This document shows positions 27,301 to 35,542 of a stretch of 64,000 nucleotides of DNA, piece by piece. The DNA is from Nocardia alba NBRC 108234 (GTDB lineage Bacteria > Actinomycetota > Actinomycetes > Mycobacteriales > Mycobacteriaceae). The stretch lies in contig NZ_BDAX01000028.1 of assembly GCF_001612665.1 (NCBI RefSeq), positions 1-64,000 on the forward strand, read 5' to 3'. Under the pieces are notes generated by a model, which saw only the letters and a program-made list of their open reading frames with translations, had not been told where the DNA came from and searched no databases. Positions within the stretch are counted from its first letter, which is position 1. Every line of letters begins with the position of its first letter. Made by a program: the position numbers and the translations under genes.

Positions 27301-30300
27301 CCTCGATGACCGAGCCGCCGACCGGAGTACGCGCCGCGCCGAGCACGCCGAACACCGCGGGCCAGCAGGCGCCGACGAGCACATCGGGAGCGGTGCGACC
27401 GAGGGTGCTGAGGGTATCGGGCAGGCCGGAACCGGTGACGCCGGCATGGTCGGCGATCAGATCCGGCATCCACGCCAGGTTCAGGTGCGCGACACCGGCT
27501 TTCACCTCGGGCAGCGACTTACCGGCGGCGACGCCGAGCAGTGCCGACATCGCGGTTTCGGCATCGGCGTCGGTGATCACCGGCGCGCCACCGGAATACA
27601 CGCTCGCGGGCACGGTGATGCGGATCCGCACGGAGTCGCGGGCCAACGGCACCGCCAGCTCCACGTAGCTGAATTCGCTTTCCGGACCGGTGGTTTCGGT
27701 CAGGGTGGCGCCGGTGCTGTGATGCACCGCGCTCCCCTGCTCGATGGTCCACTCCGCGAGATCGCCGAGGCGGTGCACCGGGTTGATGGTGGTACGACCG
27801 GCCCACTGCACATCGGGGGCGGCGAGCACCGTGTCGATCGCGCCCGCCACCACACCGGCGACGCGACGCGCGTCCACCGGCTCGGGCACGACACCGGCCC
27901 GGACCAGGCTGTACGCGGTGTCCTGTTCGAAGCGGTCGAGCAGCTCGCCGACCGGCTCGTCCACGCGCGTGATGCCCGCGACGGCGACGGTGCCGGGGAT
28001 GACACACACCTGATCGGCCGAGTAGCGCGGATCATGGGCCTGCCACAGCGAATCCGACCGCCACCAGCGGCGCACATCGGCGTCGACGACGGGCACGAAG
28101 TTCACCGGCTTGCCCGGCGTCTTGCACAGGGAGACGAAGAACGGCACGTCGGCCGGGTGCAGCACGGTGTCGGCGATGGCCGGGTACTGATCCTTCAGCG
28201 TGCACAGCGCCTGCACCGGGTGCTCGAAGGCCTGGTCGTCGGCGAACAGGGTTTCGATCTCACCGCTGTCTGCCGGATTGAGCCGGGATTCGGTGCGGCG
28301 CATCATCTCCGCGAAGCGGTCGCGCCAGCTGATGTCGAGCCAGTCCGAGCGGGTGGCGTCGCGAATCGCGTCACCGATATCGCTGCCGCAGTCGAACGAG
28401 ATCGGAACCTCGCTCGACACAGCCAGCGAGACATAGCGTTCCAGCCACTGCTGGTAGGTCATGGTGGCGACATCACCGAAGTACGGCTTGGCGGTGGCGT
28501 CGAGCGCGGCGATGATCTCGGCGCGACGGCTCGCCACGGCGTCCGCGTCGCCCGCGACCTCGTCGAGCAGGCGGCCGGTGCGCGAGGCGGCGTTGTCGAT
28601 CTCGTGGATGTCGGCGCCCAATTGACTACGGCCGGAGGCCATTCCGCCCCTGGCCGTGCCCGCACCGACCCAATCGGGGGTGCCGGGGGTGTCGACCAGC
28701 AGCTGCTTCACCGCGGGGGCGGTGGTCGCTTCCAGGGTCGCCATGGCCGCGGTGCCGACGAGCACGCCGTCGAGGGGCATCAGCGGGTAGCCGTGGCCGG
28801 TGGACCAGGTGCCGGTGAGGTAGTCGGTGGCGCGTTCGGGGGTGCCGATGCCGCCGCCGACGCAGATCACCACGTTGGTGTGGCTGCGCAGCTGGGCGTA
28901 GGTCGCCAGCAGCAGGTCGTCGAGGTCTTCCCAGGAGTGGTGCCCGCCGGCCTTGCCACCTTCGATGTGCATGATCACCGGGTAGTCCGGGACAGCGTCG
29001 GCGATGCGAAGGACGGCCTTGATCTGAGCGACAGTGCCCGGCTTGAACGCGACATGGCTGATGCCGGCCTCGGACAGCTCCTCGATCAGCGCCACGGCCT
29101 CGTCGAGTTCGGGGATGCCCGCTGTGACGATCACGCCGTCGATGGGCGCGCCCGCGGCCCGAGCCTTCTGCACCAGCCGCTTGCCACCGAGCTGCAGCTT
29201 CCAGAGGTAGGGGTCGAGGAACAGCGAGTTGAACTGCACCGCGCGACCCGGCTGGAGCAGCTGACGCAGCTCGGTCACCCGGTCGGCGAAGATCTGCTCG
29301 GTGACCTGACCGCCACCGGCCAGCTCGGCCCAGTGGCCCGCGTTGGCAGCGGCGGCGACGATCTTCGCGTCGACGGTGGTGGGGGTCATGCCGGCCAGCA
29401 GGATCGGCGAACGACCGGTGAGCTTGGTGAACGCGGTCTCGACGACGATGCGTCCGTTGGGCAGCCGCACCGGCTTCGGCGCGAACGCCGACCACGGCGT
29501 CGACGCTTCCGGCGCCGCACCCGGGGTGAGCAGGCTGCGCTGACCGGCGCGTGTGGCGGCGGCGACGACGCCGACGCCGGTGCCCTTGAGCGAGCCGCCG
29601 GTCACCCGGGAGAGCAGGTCGCCGGGGCCGAGGTCGAGAATCCACTGTGCGCTCGCTTCGACCACGGCGTCGACGGTGGCGACCCAGTCGATCGGGTCGA
29701 CGAGCACCTGCTGGGTCAGCGCGGCGGCGAGGTCGGCGTCGATCTGGCACTGACGGGCCCAGCCCGCGACCAGTTCGACGGTCTCGGCGAGCGCCGGATG
29801 GTGGAAGGCGACGTCGACGGCGATGTCCTCGAACACCGGCGCGAAGACCGCGCCGCCGCGGGCCTTGCTGTCGCGCTCACGGGTCTGCTCGTCGTGCAGC
29901 TGCGCGCAACGCGCGCGGACCCGGTCGATCTGCGCGGGCGCACCCGAGAGCACGACGCGCCTGCGTCCGTTGCGGATCGACACGACCGCGGCGATCGCGG
30001 GGTCGACACCTTCGGCCACTTCGGCGACGATCGCCCGCAGCTGTTCCGGATCCACGTTCGACACCGCGACCATCGGCGAGCGCTCGCCCACCGGCATCAG
30101 TCCACGCCTGCGCGCGACGAGCCCGGCAGCGGCGCCGACGAGCTGGGCGATGGCCAGCAGCTCCGCGTCGCGCGTGCCGCCCGCTTCGACAGCGGCGGCG
30201 GCGAACAGCCCCTGCGAGTGTCCGACGATCGCGACGGGCGCGTGCTCGGTCGGGTCGAGACCCTGCAGACGCAATGCCCGTGTCGCCGCGAGCTGAGCCA

Positions 30301-30694
30301 CCAGGACACCGGGCATGGACACCGCCACCGAACGCAGCACCGCCTCGGAGGGCGCCGAGGACGGCTCCTCCGGCTCGTCGAGCTCGCTCTCGAGCACCCA
30401 GCCCATCGGGTCGAAACCGCCGGGGCGCACCACCAGCAGCTGCGTCGCGACCGGCTCGAGCAGCGCGGCCGCGTCATTGACCAGCGCGGTCAGCTCCGGC
30501 TCGAGCGCACTGTCGCGCCCGATCTCCTCGAGCTCGGCCAGCCACTGCGCACCCTGTCCGCCGAACGCCAACGCGTAGCCCGCCCCGTTGCGCAGCTGCT
30601 CCAGCAGCGCCGCGCGGACACCCCTCGCCTGGCCACGACCATTGGCGCTCGCGGTCGCTCCCATGCCGATTTCGGTGCTCTCGTTGATCGTCAA
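21365..30694 (-). CDS. fas: Type I fatty acid synthase
   Basis: A 3109-residue multifunctional FAS-I (the mycobacterial enzyme is about 3070) for de novo long-chain acyl-CoA synthesis feeding mycolate production. Domains in order: acyltransferase (GHSQG, Ser160), FMN enoyl reductase (LLAGMTPTTVD, about 435), MaoC-like dehydratase (GDHNPIH, about 1265), malonyl/palmitoyl transferase (GHSVGEYNAL, about 1460), ACP (GVSSRRNQ, about 1830, likely phosphopantetheine Ser), ketoreductase (TGASKGS about 2145; GAYGESK), ketosynthase (Cys in AACATAA about 2740; KHDTS; TGHAKGG). All catalytic motifs look intact. The start is taken as TTG at 30694 because MTINE matches the recalled mycobacterial N-terminus; the frame opens at 30742. 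Three inverted repeats lie upstream. Confidence 0.97.
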   Translation of the reverse strand: MTINESTEIGMGATASANGRGQARGVRAALLEQLRNGAGYALAFGGQGAQWLAELEEIGRDSALEPELTALVNDAAALLEPVATQLLVVRPGGFDPMGWVLESELDEPEEPSSAPSEAVLRSVAVSMPGVLVAQLAATRALRLQGLDPTEHAPVAIVGHSQGLFAAAAVEAGGTRDAELLAIAQLVGAAAGLVARRRGLMPVGERSPMVAVSNVDPEQLRAIVAEVAEGVDPAIAAVVSIRNGRRRVVLSGAPAQIDRVRARCAQLHDEQTRERDSKARGGAVFAPVFEDIAVDVAFHHPALAETVELVAGWARQCQIDADLAAALTQQVLVDPIDWVATVDAVVEASAQWILDLGPGDLLSRVTGGSLKGTGVGVVAAATRAGQRSLLTPGAAPEASTPWSAFAPKPVRLPNGRIVVETAFTKLTGRSPILLAGMTPTTVDAKIVAAAANAGHWAELAGGGQVTEQIFADRVTELRQLLQPGRAVQFNSLFLDPYLWKLQLGGKRLVQKARAAGAPIDGVIVTAGIPELDEAVALIEELSEAGISHVAFKPGTVAQIKAVLRIADAVPDYPVIMHIEGGKAGGHHSWEDLDDLLLATYAQLRSHTNVVICVGGGIGTPERATDYLTGTWSTGHGYPLMPLDGVLVGTAAMATLEATTAPAVKQLLVDTPGTPDWVGAGTARGGMASGRSQLGADIHEIDNAASRTGRLLDEVAGDADAVASRRAEIIAALDATAKPYFGDVATMTYQQWLERYVSLAVSSEVPISFDCGSDIGDAIRDATRSDWLDISWRDRFAEMMRRTESRLNPADSGEIETLFADDQAFEHPVQALCTLKDQYPAIADTVLHPADVPFFVSLCKTPGKPVNFVPVVDADVRRWWRSDSLWQAHDPRYSADQVCVIPGTVAVAGITRVDEPVGELLDRFEQDTAYSLVRAGVVPEPVDARRVAGVVAGAIDTVLAAPDVQWAGRTTINPVHRLGDLAEWTIEQGSAVHHSTGATLTETTGPESEFSYVELAVPLARDSVRIRITVPASVYSGGAPVITDADAETAMSALLGVAAGKSLPEVKAGVAHLNLAWMPDLIADHAGVTGSGLPDTLSTLGRTAPDVLVGACWPAVFGVLGAARTPVGGSVIEGMLDLVHLDHQIELLSELPSETSILVVRAEGGAVVDTDLGRVVEVVVHVGLILDQGLDATPLARLVERFAIRGRNGAGELTDPPRAAGAVSDTAIDTPRRRRRDVQLAAPRAMHAFAAVSGDHNPIHTSDAAAKLAGLGSPIVHGMWLSAAAQHAVVAVDPESSVPARTLTAWTTRFLGMVRPGATVDVRVERIAVDAGAEIVEVSCRVDGDLVMTATGRTAAPKTVYAFPGQGIQRKGMGLDALTRSKAAKRVWERADAHTREALGFSILAVVRDNPTYLKARGVEHRHPDGVLHLTQFTQVAMATLGVAQVAELREAGAFVEGAMLAGHSVGEYNALAAVAGVLPLEAVLEVVFQRGSAMHELVPRDAQGRSDYRMAAIRPSQIGLPDVDVIDFVNGIGTETGEFLEVVNLNLRGSQYAIAGTVAGLEALELEIDRRREEFGGKRAFILVPGIDVPFHSSVLRDGVPEFRHKLEQLLPAEVHPEVLVGRYIPNLVPRPFSLDRAFLTEIAELVPSEPLVAVLADFDSWATRDAELCRVVLIELLAWQFASPVRWIETQDLLFTDAAHGGLGVERFVEIGLGATPTVANLASQTLKLPAFGGATVEVVNVERDAAVVYATDTDPAPVEDIDETPAETTAAPAAAAPAAPAAAAVATGGPRPDDIAFSAADATRVLIALWTKLRMDQIGPVDTIEGLCDGVSSRRNQLLVDLGAELSLGAIDGAADADMGALAATVERLARTYKPFGTVLTDSIGDHLRKVFGPSGKRPAAIGDRVKKVWELGDGWASHVTAEVSLGTREGASVRGGDLGGLAGGAISDAASVDAAIDAAVQAVAARRGVAVSLPSAGGATGGTVDAAALGEFTEQITGRDGVLATAARVVLEQLGLSEKISAPEATPDTLADLVSAELGSDWPRLVAPAFDARKAVLIDDRWATAREDLAKMWLGDDATTAAQSIDGFIGSGEAVAAQANWWRQRAMHEARSVLAGVYAQIAKAALDTSEPGLWSDDLAVITGASKGSIAAAVTGKLLSGGATVVVTTSGLNDERLRFYRSLYRDNARHGAALWVVPANMASYQDLDALIEWVGTEQVDNAGGAKIKVKDAMTPTMLLPFAAPRVAGDLADAGARAEMEMRVLLWSVERLIGGLSALGADHDVDSKLHVVLPGSPNRGLFGGDGAYGESKAALDAVVLKWKAEKSWAERVTLVHALIGWVRGTGLMGHNDPMVEAVEKAGVQTWSTVEMADELLKWCTSRARQVTIAGPQQIDLTGGLARAKLDLPALAKQAQEAAAEKIDEAATVATIAALPAPPTLSSALPVPEWAPVTAELSEMVVIVGAGELGPYGSSRTRFEMEVEDQLSAAGVLELAWTTGLIRWENEPKPGWYDTESGDFVPESEVAERYHDTVVERCGVRRYEDDGAMLDNAAPLLTSVFLDQDLSFTVAGEAEARAFQTADPEHTVITPVADSSDWTVTRQAGTEIRVPRKAKLSRVVGGQIPTGWDPTIWGVSADMAASIDRVALWNIVCTVDAFVGAGFSPDELMSWVHPSLVANTQGTGMGGMSSMRSLYVDNLLGEPRPNDILQEALPNVALAHVVQSYVGSYGAMVHPVAACATAAVSVEEGVDKIRLGKAEVVVAGGFDDLGIEGIVGFGDMSATADSASMRAKGISDRYFSRANDRRRGGFVESQGGGTVLLARGDVAVEMGLPVLGVVAFAQSFADGVHTSIPAPGLGALGAGRGGRESRLAAELRKLGVTPDDIAVISKHDTSTAANDPNESELHERLAGALGRTDGAPLFVVSQKSLTGHAKGGAAAFQLIGLCQVLENGVVPPNRSLDCVDEKMAGYPHLVWAREPLRFGEKFALKAGLVTSLGFGHVSGLLAVVHPQAFLAAIEPGARADYQERAQTRQLAGRQRFAEAMCGGSALYEKPADRRLGADGTPAKQIRQLEADMLLSPQARLDSDGVYSASGWGCGTGQIAPQPTEAP

Positions 30695-30790
30695 GACGCT
30701 CGACTTCCTTCTCCTGGCGTGTCGCCCACCGACGGCACGCACACGTTTCCGGCAGCCCCTAGGGCCTGTTTAAAGCCACGATCGCACAAA

Positions 30791-30812
30791 ATCATGAGGA
30801 AAGCCTCACGTT
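30791..30812. promoter_or_regulatory. fas upstream inverted repeat 1 (proximal, weaker)
   Basis: ATCATGAG (30791-30798) and CTCACGTT (30805-30812) form an imperfect copy of the two better repeats upstream, with a 6-base spacer. It lies about 97 bases before the fas start codon. Confidence 0.5.
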
Positions 30813-30872
30813 TCCAGCCCAGCCACGCCCTACCGCCCAGTATTTCCGTACGTCCGTACCAGAATCATCCGA

Positions 30873-30893
30873 AACATGATGGATCCTCATGTT
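30873..30893. promoter_or_regulatory. fas upstream inverted repeat 2
   Basis: AACATGAT (30873-30880) and CTCATGTT (30886-30893) with a 5-base spacer. The outer AAACATGA/TCATGTTT pairing (30872-30894) is perfect over 8 bp. Confidence 0.7.
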
Positions 30894-30929
30894 TGAACCC
30901 GCAGGTCCGGCCTGTTACTCGGGTTCTCA

Positions 30930-30950
30930 AACATGAGTGCCCCTCATGTT
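30930..30950. promoter_or_regulatory. fas upstream inverted repeat 3
   Basis: AACATGAG (30930-30937) and CTCATGTT (30943-30950) form a perfect 8-bp inverted repeat with a 5-base spacer, the same architecture as repeat 2 and centred 57 bases from it. A TATAAT hexamer on the plus strand follows at 30968-30973, pointing toward tRNA-Leu. Confidence 0.7.
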
Positions 30951-31067
30951 GAGGGTTACTGAATCGTTATAATCCCAGGTCGTGTTACCCATGAGTACGC
31001 CACGCCGACCCAACGCTTCGCGAAGCCCGATTCGCCCGGTAGAGTTTGGACGGTCGTACACATCCAA

Positions 31068-31149
31068 GCGCGAGTGGCGAAATTGGCAGACGCGCCAGAT
31101 TTAGGTTCTGGTGTCCACGGACGTAGGGGTTCAAGTCCCCTCTCGCGCA
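31068..31149 (+). tRNA. tRNA-Leu (TAG anticodon)
   Basis: Class II tRNA of 82 bases with a long variable arm: acceptor GCGCGAG (31068-31074) pairs with CTCGCGC (31142-31148); the anticodon stem CCAGA/TCTGG encloses TTTAGGT with TAG at 31102-31104; the T-arm has GGTTCAAGTCC; the discriminator is A31149. CCA is not encoded. Confidence 0.95.
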
Positions 31150-31223
31150 CAGTTCCTGGCTTTCGAGCCAGTTCAGGGCTTCCGAGCTGTGCCACCCGGC
31201 ACTCCGGCCGCGATACTGGCCTC

Positions 31224-32024
31224 ATGGCGACAGTCGTGTCATTCCACGCCCACCCCGACGACGAGATCATCCTGACCGGCGGCACGCTGGCCAAACTCGC
31301 CCACGCCGGCCACCGCACCGTTCTCGTGGTCGCCACCGACGGCCATGTAGAACAGTTCGACGGCGCCCTGGCACCACGGCTGCGCGAATTCCACCGCAGT
31401 GCCGACATTCTCGGCGTGAGCCGGGTGGAGCACCTCGGCTATGCCGATAGCGGACACGGTTCGATCCTGTACCCCGATCCACCCGGCCGAACCCGATTCG
31501 TCCGAGCCTCCGTCGACGAGGCCGCCGAACGCCTGGCGGAAATCCTCGCGCAGGAACACACCGACATCCTGCTGAGCTACGACCGCAATGGTGGATATGG
31601 CCACCGCGATCACGTTCGTGTCCACGAGGTCGGCGCCCTGGCCGCGAAAAAGGCAGGCGTCCCTCGGGTACTCAACGCGACAGCCCCACGAGAATTGTTC
31701 GCGAGGTTGACCCGACCAGCACGCTGGTTCGGCTATGACACCACCGCGATCAGCAACGGTTTCACCGCACGCGCGGACATCACCCACCGCATCGATGTCG
31801 GGGCATACGCACCGCAACGCATGAACGCACTGGCCCAACACCGATCCGTCCTCGAAGGCGGTGGTCGGTTTGCCAGAATCGCAGGCGTCGTGCGCCGAAT
31901 TCCGACACCTGTTCAGGCCCGGATTCTGCGGTGGGACTGGTTCGCCGAGGACGGTTTCCAATCCCCGGCGGCGGGCCCGCTCGACGACATCTTCACGCAA
32001 CCAACCGCACAGACGGCCCGCTGA
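31224..32024 (+). CDS. PIG-L/LmbE-family deacetylase
   Basis: A 266-residue zinc-dependent N-acetylglucosaminyl deacetylase-like enzyme. The metal motif HAHPDDE gives His10 and Asp13 as ligands and Asp12 as likely base; the third ligand region is GGYGHRDH (His127-His130). The family includes MshB and Mca of the mycothiol pathway, but this protein is shorter than either and the substrate cannot be fixed. The ATG at 31224 lacks a strong ribosome-binding site. It stands alone after tRNA-Leu. Confidence 0.88.
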   Translation: MATVVSFHAHPDDEIILTGGTLAKLAHAGHRTVLVVATDGHVEQFDGALAPRLREFHRSADILGVSRVEHLGYADSGHGSILYPDPPGRTRFVRASVDEAAERLAEILAQEHTDILLSYDRNGGYGHRDHVRVHEVGALAAKKAGVPRVLNATAPRELFARLTRPARWFGYDTTAISNGFTARADITHRIDVGAYAPQRMNALAQHRSVLEGGGRFARIAGVVRRIPTPVQARILRWDWFAEDGFQSPAAGPLDDIFTQPTAQTAR

Positions 32025-32063
32025 GACCTTCCCACAGTCCCGAGCGGCACACTGCGAACCTTG

Positions 32064-32483
32064 TCAGTGGCCAGTCGGCGGCCGATGCGTCGCCGGTTGG
32101 TTCGCCTGAAACTGTTGCGGCGGTGCCACCGCGAAAGTTTCGGCGCGTACGCGGTTCCCGGCGGCGAGCGTCCCCGCGATCAGCACCAAACCACCTACGA
32201 AGAGCGCGGCGCCGATCAATACGACGTCACCGTTGAGTTCACCAGTGCGCTCCTTGGTCGGCAGCACGTCCTCGCCGGCGCTGTGTTCACCTCCGCTCCA
32301 CCGGCCCCAGGTGCACTCCTGCAACTCGGGTCGGTCCCGATTCGCCTGACAGGTCATGCCCAGACTGAACGGGGTGCGCGCGCTTTCGTCACGTAGGTCG
32401 TGCTGAGCCATATATCCGAAGCACATCATCACACCCCCGGCAACGGCGATCAGAAGCCCGAGTACCCCCGCCAAACCCCTCAC
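32064..32483 (-). CDS. Two-segment membrane protein
   Basis: A 139-residue protein with membrane segments at about residues 3-25 (LAGVLGLLIAVAGGVMMCF) and 88-110 (VVLIGAALFVGGLVLIAG), separated by a polar loop with two cysteines (MTCQ, QECTWG), and ending in a Pro/Gln-rich cytoplasmic tail. GTG at 32483 is chosen because AAGAGG lies 7 bases upstream. The frame remains open to 32720 but that part lacks domain-like character. It is unrecognised and convergent with the deacetylase gene. Confidence 0.6.
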   Translation of the reverse strand: MRGLAGVLGLLIAVAGGVMMCFGYMAQHDLRDESARTPFSLGMTCQANRDRPELQECTWGRWSGGEHSAGEDVLPTKERTGELNGDVVLIGAALFVGGLVLIAGTLAAGNRVRAETFAVAPPQQFQANQPATHRPPTGH

Positions 32484-32766
32484 GGCCCAACCTCTTCCTT
32501 CGACGATCACTTCACCATGCGGCCACCCAGCATCTCCCCACTGGGGACGTGGCCGGGCGCACCGAGATCCTATCGATCTTGCGCACCGGGCCGAGTTCAG
32601 GGTTCGCCGGCCCCAGAAGCCCACTGAGCGTTGGCCAGTCGTCGAGTCCACCGGTTCGCAGCAGTGGATCGAGGCAGATCGGAACGGTGTGATCCTGTCG
32701 AACAACCCGTGGGATATCACGGCGGGAACTGCGGATTCGCCACAAGCCCAGCCGGTTCTTTCTCGA

Positions 32767-34086
32767 CTAGGTCGAAACTTGCGCTGTGTGGACAGGCGGT
32801 GGGGTCCAGGTTCCGTCGAGTGCTTCGGCGTTGGGTGCGTAGAGGCGCAGGGTGATGCCCATGGGGCCGGTGGGGGCGGGGAGCCAGTTCGGTTCGTGGT
32901 CGGGGCCCGGGTTCTTGTGGGAGATGTGGATGTCGAGCGAGCCGTCGGGGTTGTAGGTCAGCGGGTCGCGGTCGCCGAGGGCGTAGCGGTTGAGTTCGTT
33001 GGCGATCTGGAAGCCCTCGAGGTCGTACATCGTGACCGACCAGAAGGCCGCGACCGGTGGCAGCGCGGCGGCGTCGAAGTGGAGTACGTAGTCGTTGTCG
33101 CCGACGAGCGGGTTGCCCGCCGCGTCGAGGACCAGCAGTGGGTAGATCGCGTCCTCGGCGGGGTTGGCGCCGAGGCCGACCAAGGTGATCGCGGATCTGC
33201 GGAAGTAGTCGTTGCCGTAGACGCCGATGTTGTGCAGCAGGCTCATCCAGCCGTTGGTGGGCGGGACCATCGTGGTTCGGGCGGCGAGTAGGTCGGTGCG
33301 CGCGGCATCGACGCCCGCGTCGATCGCGGCGCGGTCGGTGGTGGAGAACCGCGTCGTGTCGAAGTCCTGGCCTGCGACGATACCGAGCAACGAGATGCGG
33401 GCGAGGATCGAGAAGTCGGTCGCGTGCGCGGGGACCGTTTTCAAGACGGTGGCGGCACGGCTGAAGAACTCCGTCGGGGGCATCTCGTTCACCGCGCGCA
33501 GCGGTTCGATGGCGCTGACGAGGGCAGGATCCGGGACGAATGGCGGCCGGTCGCCGAGTTCGGTGATTCGCAGTCCGTTCTGGAATTCGTTGACCGCCGC
33601 GTAGTCGTCGGGGCCGTTTGTCTGCGTTCGCCCGATCACCCACACGAACGGGGTCGGCGCCTGGATCACCGGGATGTCGGCGGGCAACTGGCCGCGATGG
33701 TCCGGCCCGGCGACGACATAATCCTGGGCCGCGGTACCGGTGGTTCGCTTACCGGGGGTGGCGAACGCGTCCGTCCAGGCATCCAGCATGGGCAGCATGT
33801 AGAACCGGTCGTGACTGTCGGGAATGTGAATCTGGACCGGACCGCCGGTGAGGTCCAACCACGCCGACGAGTACAGCGTGTCGAAGTTCGGGCGCACGAC
33901 CGCGCGGAAATCGACATCAGGGAATGCGCGCATGTGATGGAACTGGTTCGGCGGTCCGAAACCCGGGGTCGCACCGGCCGGGGAATTCGTCTGCTGCCTG
34001 CGCGTGATATCCATCGTCACCAACGAGTACAGGTAGATATACGCCTCGTAGCTCACGGTCCGCAGATCGCTGGACAACACACTCAT
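32767..34086 (-). CDS. DUF1254/DUF1214-type protein
   Basis: A 439-residue protein with the DUF1254 N-terminal half (YEAYIYLYSLVTMDITRRQQ, then RPNFDTLYSSAWLDL) and the DUF1214 C-terminal half (FWSVTMYDLEGFQIANELNR, then ISHKNPGPDHEPNWLPAP). No signal peptide is seen, unlike many relatives. The family is widespread but its biochemical role is not established. The ATG at 34086 is accepted. Transcription appears to be from its own promoter. Confidence 0.85.
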   Translation of the reverse strand: MSVLSSDLRTVSYEAYIYLYSLVTMDITRRQQTNSPAGATPGFGPPNQFHHMRAFPDVDFRAVVRPNFDTLYSSAWLDLTGGPVQIHIPDSHDRFYMLPMLDAWTDAFATPGKRTTGTAAQDYVVAGPDHRGQLPADIPVIQAPTPFVWVIGRTQTNGPDDYAAVNEFQNGLRITELGDRPPFVPDPALVSAIEPLRAVNEMPPTEFFSRAATVLKTVPAHATDFSILARISLLGIVAGQDFDTTRFSTTDRAAIDAGVDAARTDLLAARTTMVPPTNGWMSLLHNIGVYGNDYFRRSAITLVGLGANPAEDAIYPLLVLDAAGNPLVGDNDYVLHFDAAALPPVAAFWSVTMYDLEGFQIANELNRYALGDRDPLTYNPDGSLDIHISHKNPGPDHEPNWLPAPTGPMGITLRLYAPNAEALDGTWTPPPVHTAQVST

Positions 34087-34193
34087 CGCGCCTCCATGAC
34101 AGATCCTGATCCGGTGGGTTCGGCCCCGTTCATCGTCGATGTCGACGTCGCATGAGGCCTCACCCAGAGGAGATGAATTGCGGACAGACAGCA

Positions 34194-34222
34194 GCGGCCC
34201 GAAGCCTGGGGCTTCGGGCCGC
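34194..34222 (-). terminator. Hairpin downstream of the GlsB-family gene
   Basis: A 13-bp perfect stem (34194-34206 with 34210-34222) and 3-base loop follow the GlsB-family gene on its strand by 28 bases. No T-tract follows, so it is a GC-type terminator at best. Confidence 0.6.
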
Positions 34223-34250
34223 GCACTGGGCTTACGTCAGTTGTGGGTGG

Positions 34251-34523
34251 CTAACGCGAGGCGCGACGCCCGGTGACCAACCCGACGAGGAACAGCAGGA
34301 CGACGGCGCCGCCGATGCAGGTGAAGAAGCTGAACCACAGTCCGCCGCCCTCGACATCGACGCCGAACAGCTTGAGCAGGAATCCGCCGAGGAGGCCGCC
34401 GACGATACCGACGACGATATTGAGCAGGATCCCTTGCTGGGCGTCGGTCTTCATGATCTTGCTGGCGATCCATCCGGCGAGTCCGCCGATGATGATCCAA
34501 CCGATAATTCCGAGACCGAGCAT
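34251..34523 (-). CDS. GlsB/YeaQ/YmgE-family membrane protein
   Basis: A 90-residue Gly-rich membrane protein with three hydrophobic segments (GLGIIGWIIIGGLAGWIA, LLNIVVGIVGGLLGGFLL, WFSFFTCIGGAVVLLFLVG) and the KIMKTDAQQG loop typical of transglycosylase-associated (GlsB) stress proteins. The length is right for the family. These proteins are induced by stress in several bacteria, but their molecular role is unknown. Confidence 0.88.
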   Translation of the reverse strand: MLGLGIIGWIIIGGLAGWIASKIMKTDAQQGILLNIVVGIVGGLLGGFLLKLFGVDVEGGGLWFSFFTCIGGAVVLLFLVGLVTGRRASR

Positions 34524-34653
34524 GGTCTACTCCCATCGTCCGAATGTGCTGTCGAGCATCGGTACAGGCGCTCGACAGCGGCATACCCCGGCATCGCGCA
34601 CTCAATCAGGGCATCGACCCCAGTTCCAGAGCTGAGTCGACCCCGCGCGGCGC

Positions 34654-35373
34654 CTATCCGGGCGCGGGCTGTGCGTTGTCGTCGGTGCGGCCACGGCGGC
34701 TTCCGGTGTAGGCGCTCTCGCGCAGCCAGTTCACCACCTGGGGCATCAAGGCGACGTCGTCGGGATGGTTGAGGATCGGATCGAAGAAGTCGGTGCGGTA
34801 CTCGCCCGGCTCGGCTCGCCGGAGGTCGAGTTCGCCGACGATCTCGGGTGGGCGGCCGATGCCGTCGGCGATGATCGAGAACCGGATCAACTGGTCGTCG
34901 AGGTGATCGTCGAGGGCTCGCAGGGACGCCGTATCCGGGAGGTCGTCGGGGTCGAGCGGTTCGGCGAACAGCCAGACCGGGGGGCGGTCAGCGAATCGGT
35001 ACGGCAGGAGAGTGCCGAAACGGGCGGTGGACCAGGCGCGGGAGGGGGTGATGACGAACCGGCCCAGCGCGCTGGTGCCGGTGGTCGCCAGCGTGAAGTC
35101 CCAGGGATTCTCGTCGCGATCGAGTACGCGGAACGCCAGCCCGAGGACGTCGGGCACACCGCCGGGGCTGCCGACGCCCTTCGACTGACGGGCGATGACC
35201 GCTCGGTCGCCGGGGCCGAACCAGGGCACGTAGGCGCTGTTGGCACGGAACCGGCCCGCGAGTTGTACGCCGCGGGGGTGGAACACTCGCGCGTGCCGTA
35301 ACCGCGCCCCAGCCTGGAAGGTGTTGCGGACAACGGTGTTCGGCAGTTCGGCGACATCGTGCAAATTGATCAT
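34654..35373 (-). CDS. Protein with remote catalase-fold resemblance
   Basis: A 239-residue protein starting MINLHDVAELPNTVVRNTF. The pattern HARVFHPRGVQLAGRF, then a GPGDRAVIARQSKG segment and GVPDVLGLAFRVLD, followed by PWDFTLATTGTSALGRFVI, resembles the beta-barrel of catalase-superfamily proteins that lack a full catalase. The heme-ligand Tyr motif of true catalases is not evident. This assignment is a guess from pattern memory. It is not obviously in an operon; the next gene on the strand is 169 bases upstream. Confidence 0.55.
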   Translation of the reverse strand: MINLHDVAELPNTVVRNTFQAGARLRHARVFHPRGVQLAGRFRANSAYVPWFGPGDRAVIARQSKGVGSPGGVPDVLGLAFRVLDRDENPWDFTLATTGTSALGRFVITPSRAWSTARFGTLLPYRFADRPPVWLFAEPLDPDDLPDTASLRALDDHLDDQLIRFSIIADGIGRPPEIVGELDLRRAEPGEYRTDFFDPILNHPDDVALMPQVVNWLRESAYTGSRRGRTDDNAQPAPG

Positions 35374-35542
35374 CGGCGCTGGTCTCCTGTCACGATCGTG
35401 GTGGTCTTCGCCGGGCTCGGCAACAGTGCGCCGCGCCGGGCGAAGATGCTCAGGCAGTCGTCGGCGGTGTCGAGGCGGTGAATGTCATCGCGACGAGCCC
35501 CATACCGGGCGCTTACCCGCGGCGGCCACGGTCAATCGCGGG

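Noticed and set aside
22940..30952. Very long open frames antisense to fas (22940-26008 and 26213-30952, plus strand)
   Set aside because: They are mirror frames of a high-GC coding sequence, rich in Arg/Gly/His/Asp with no domains; fas on the other strand has all its catalytic motifs.
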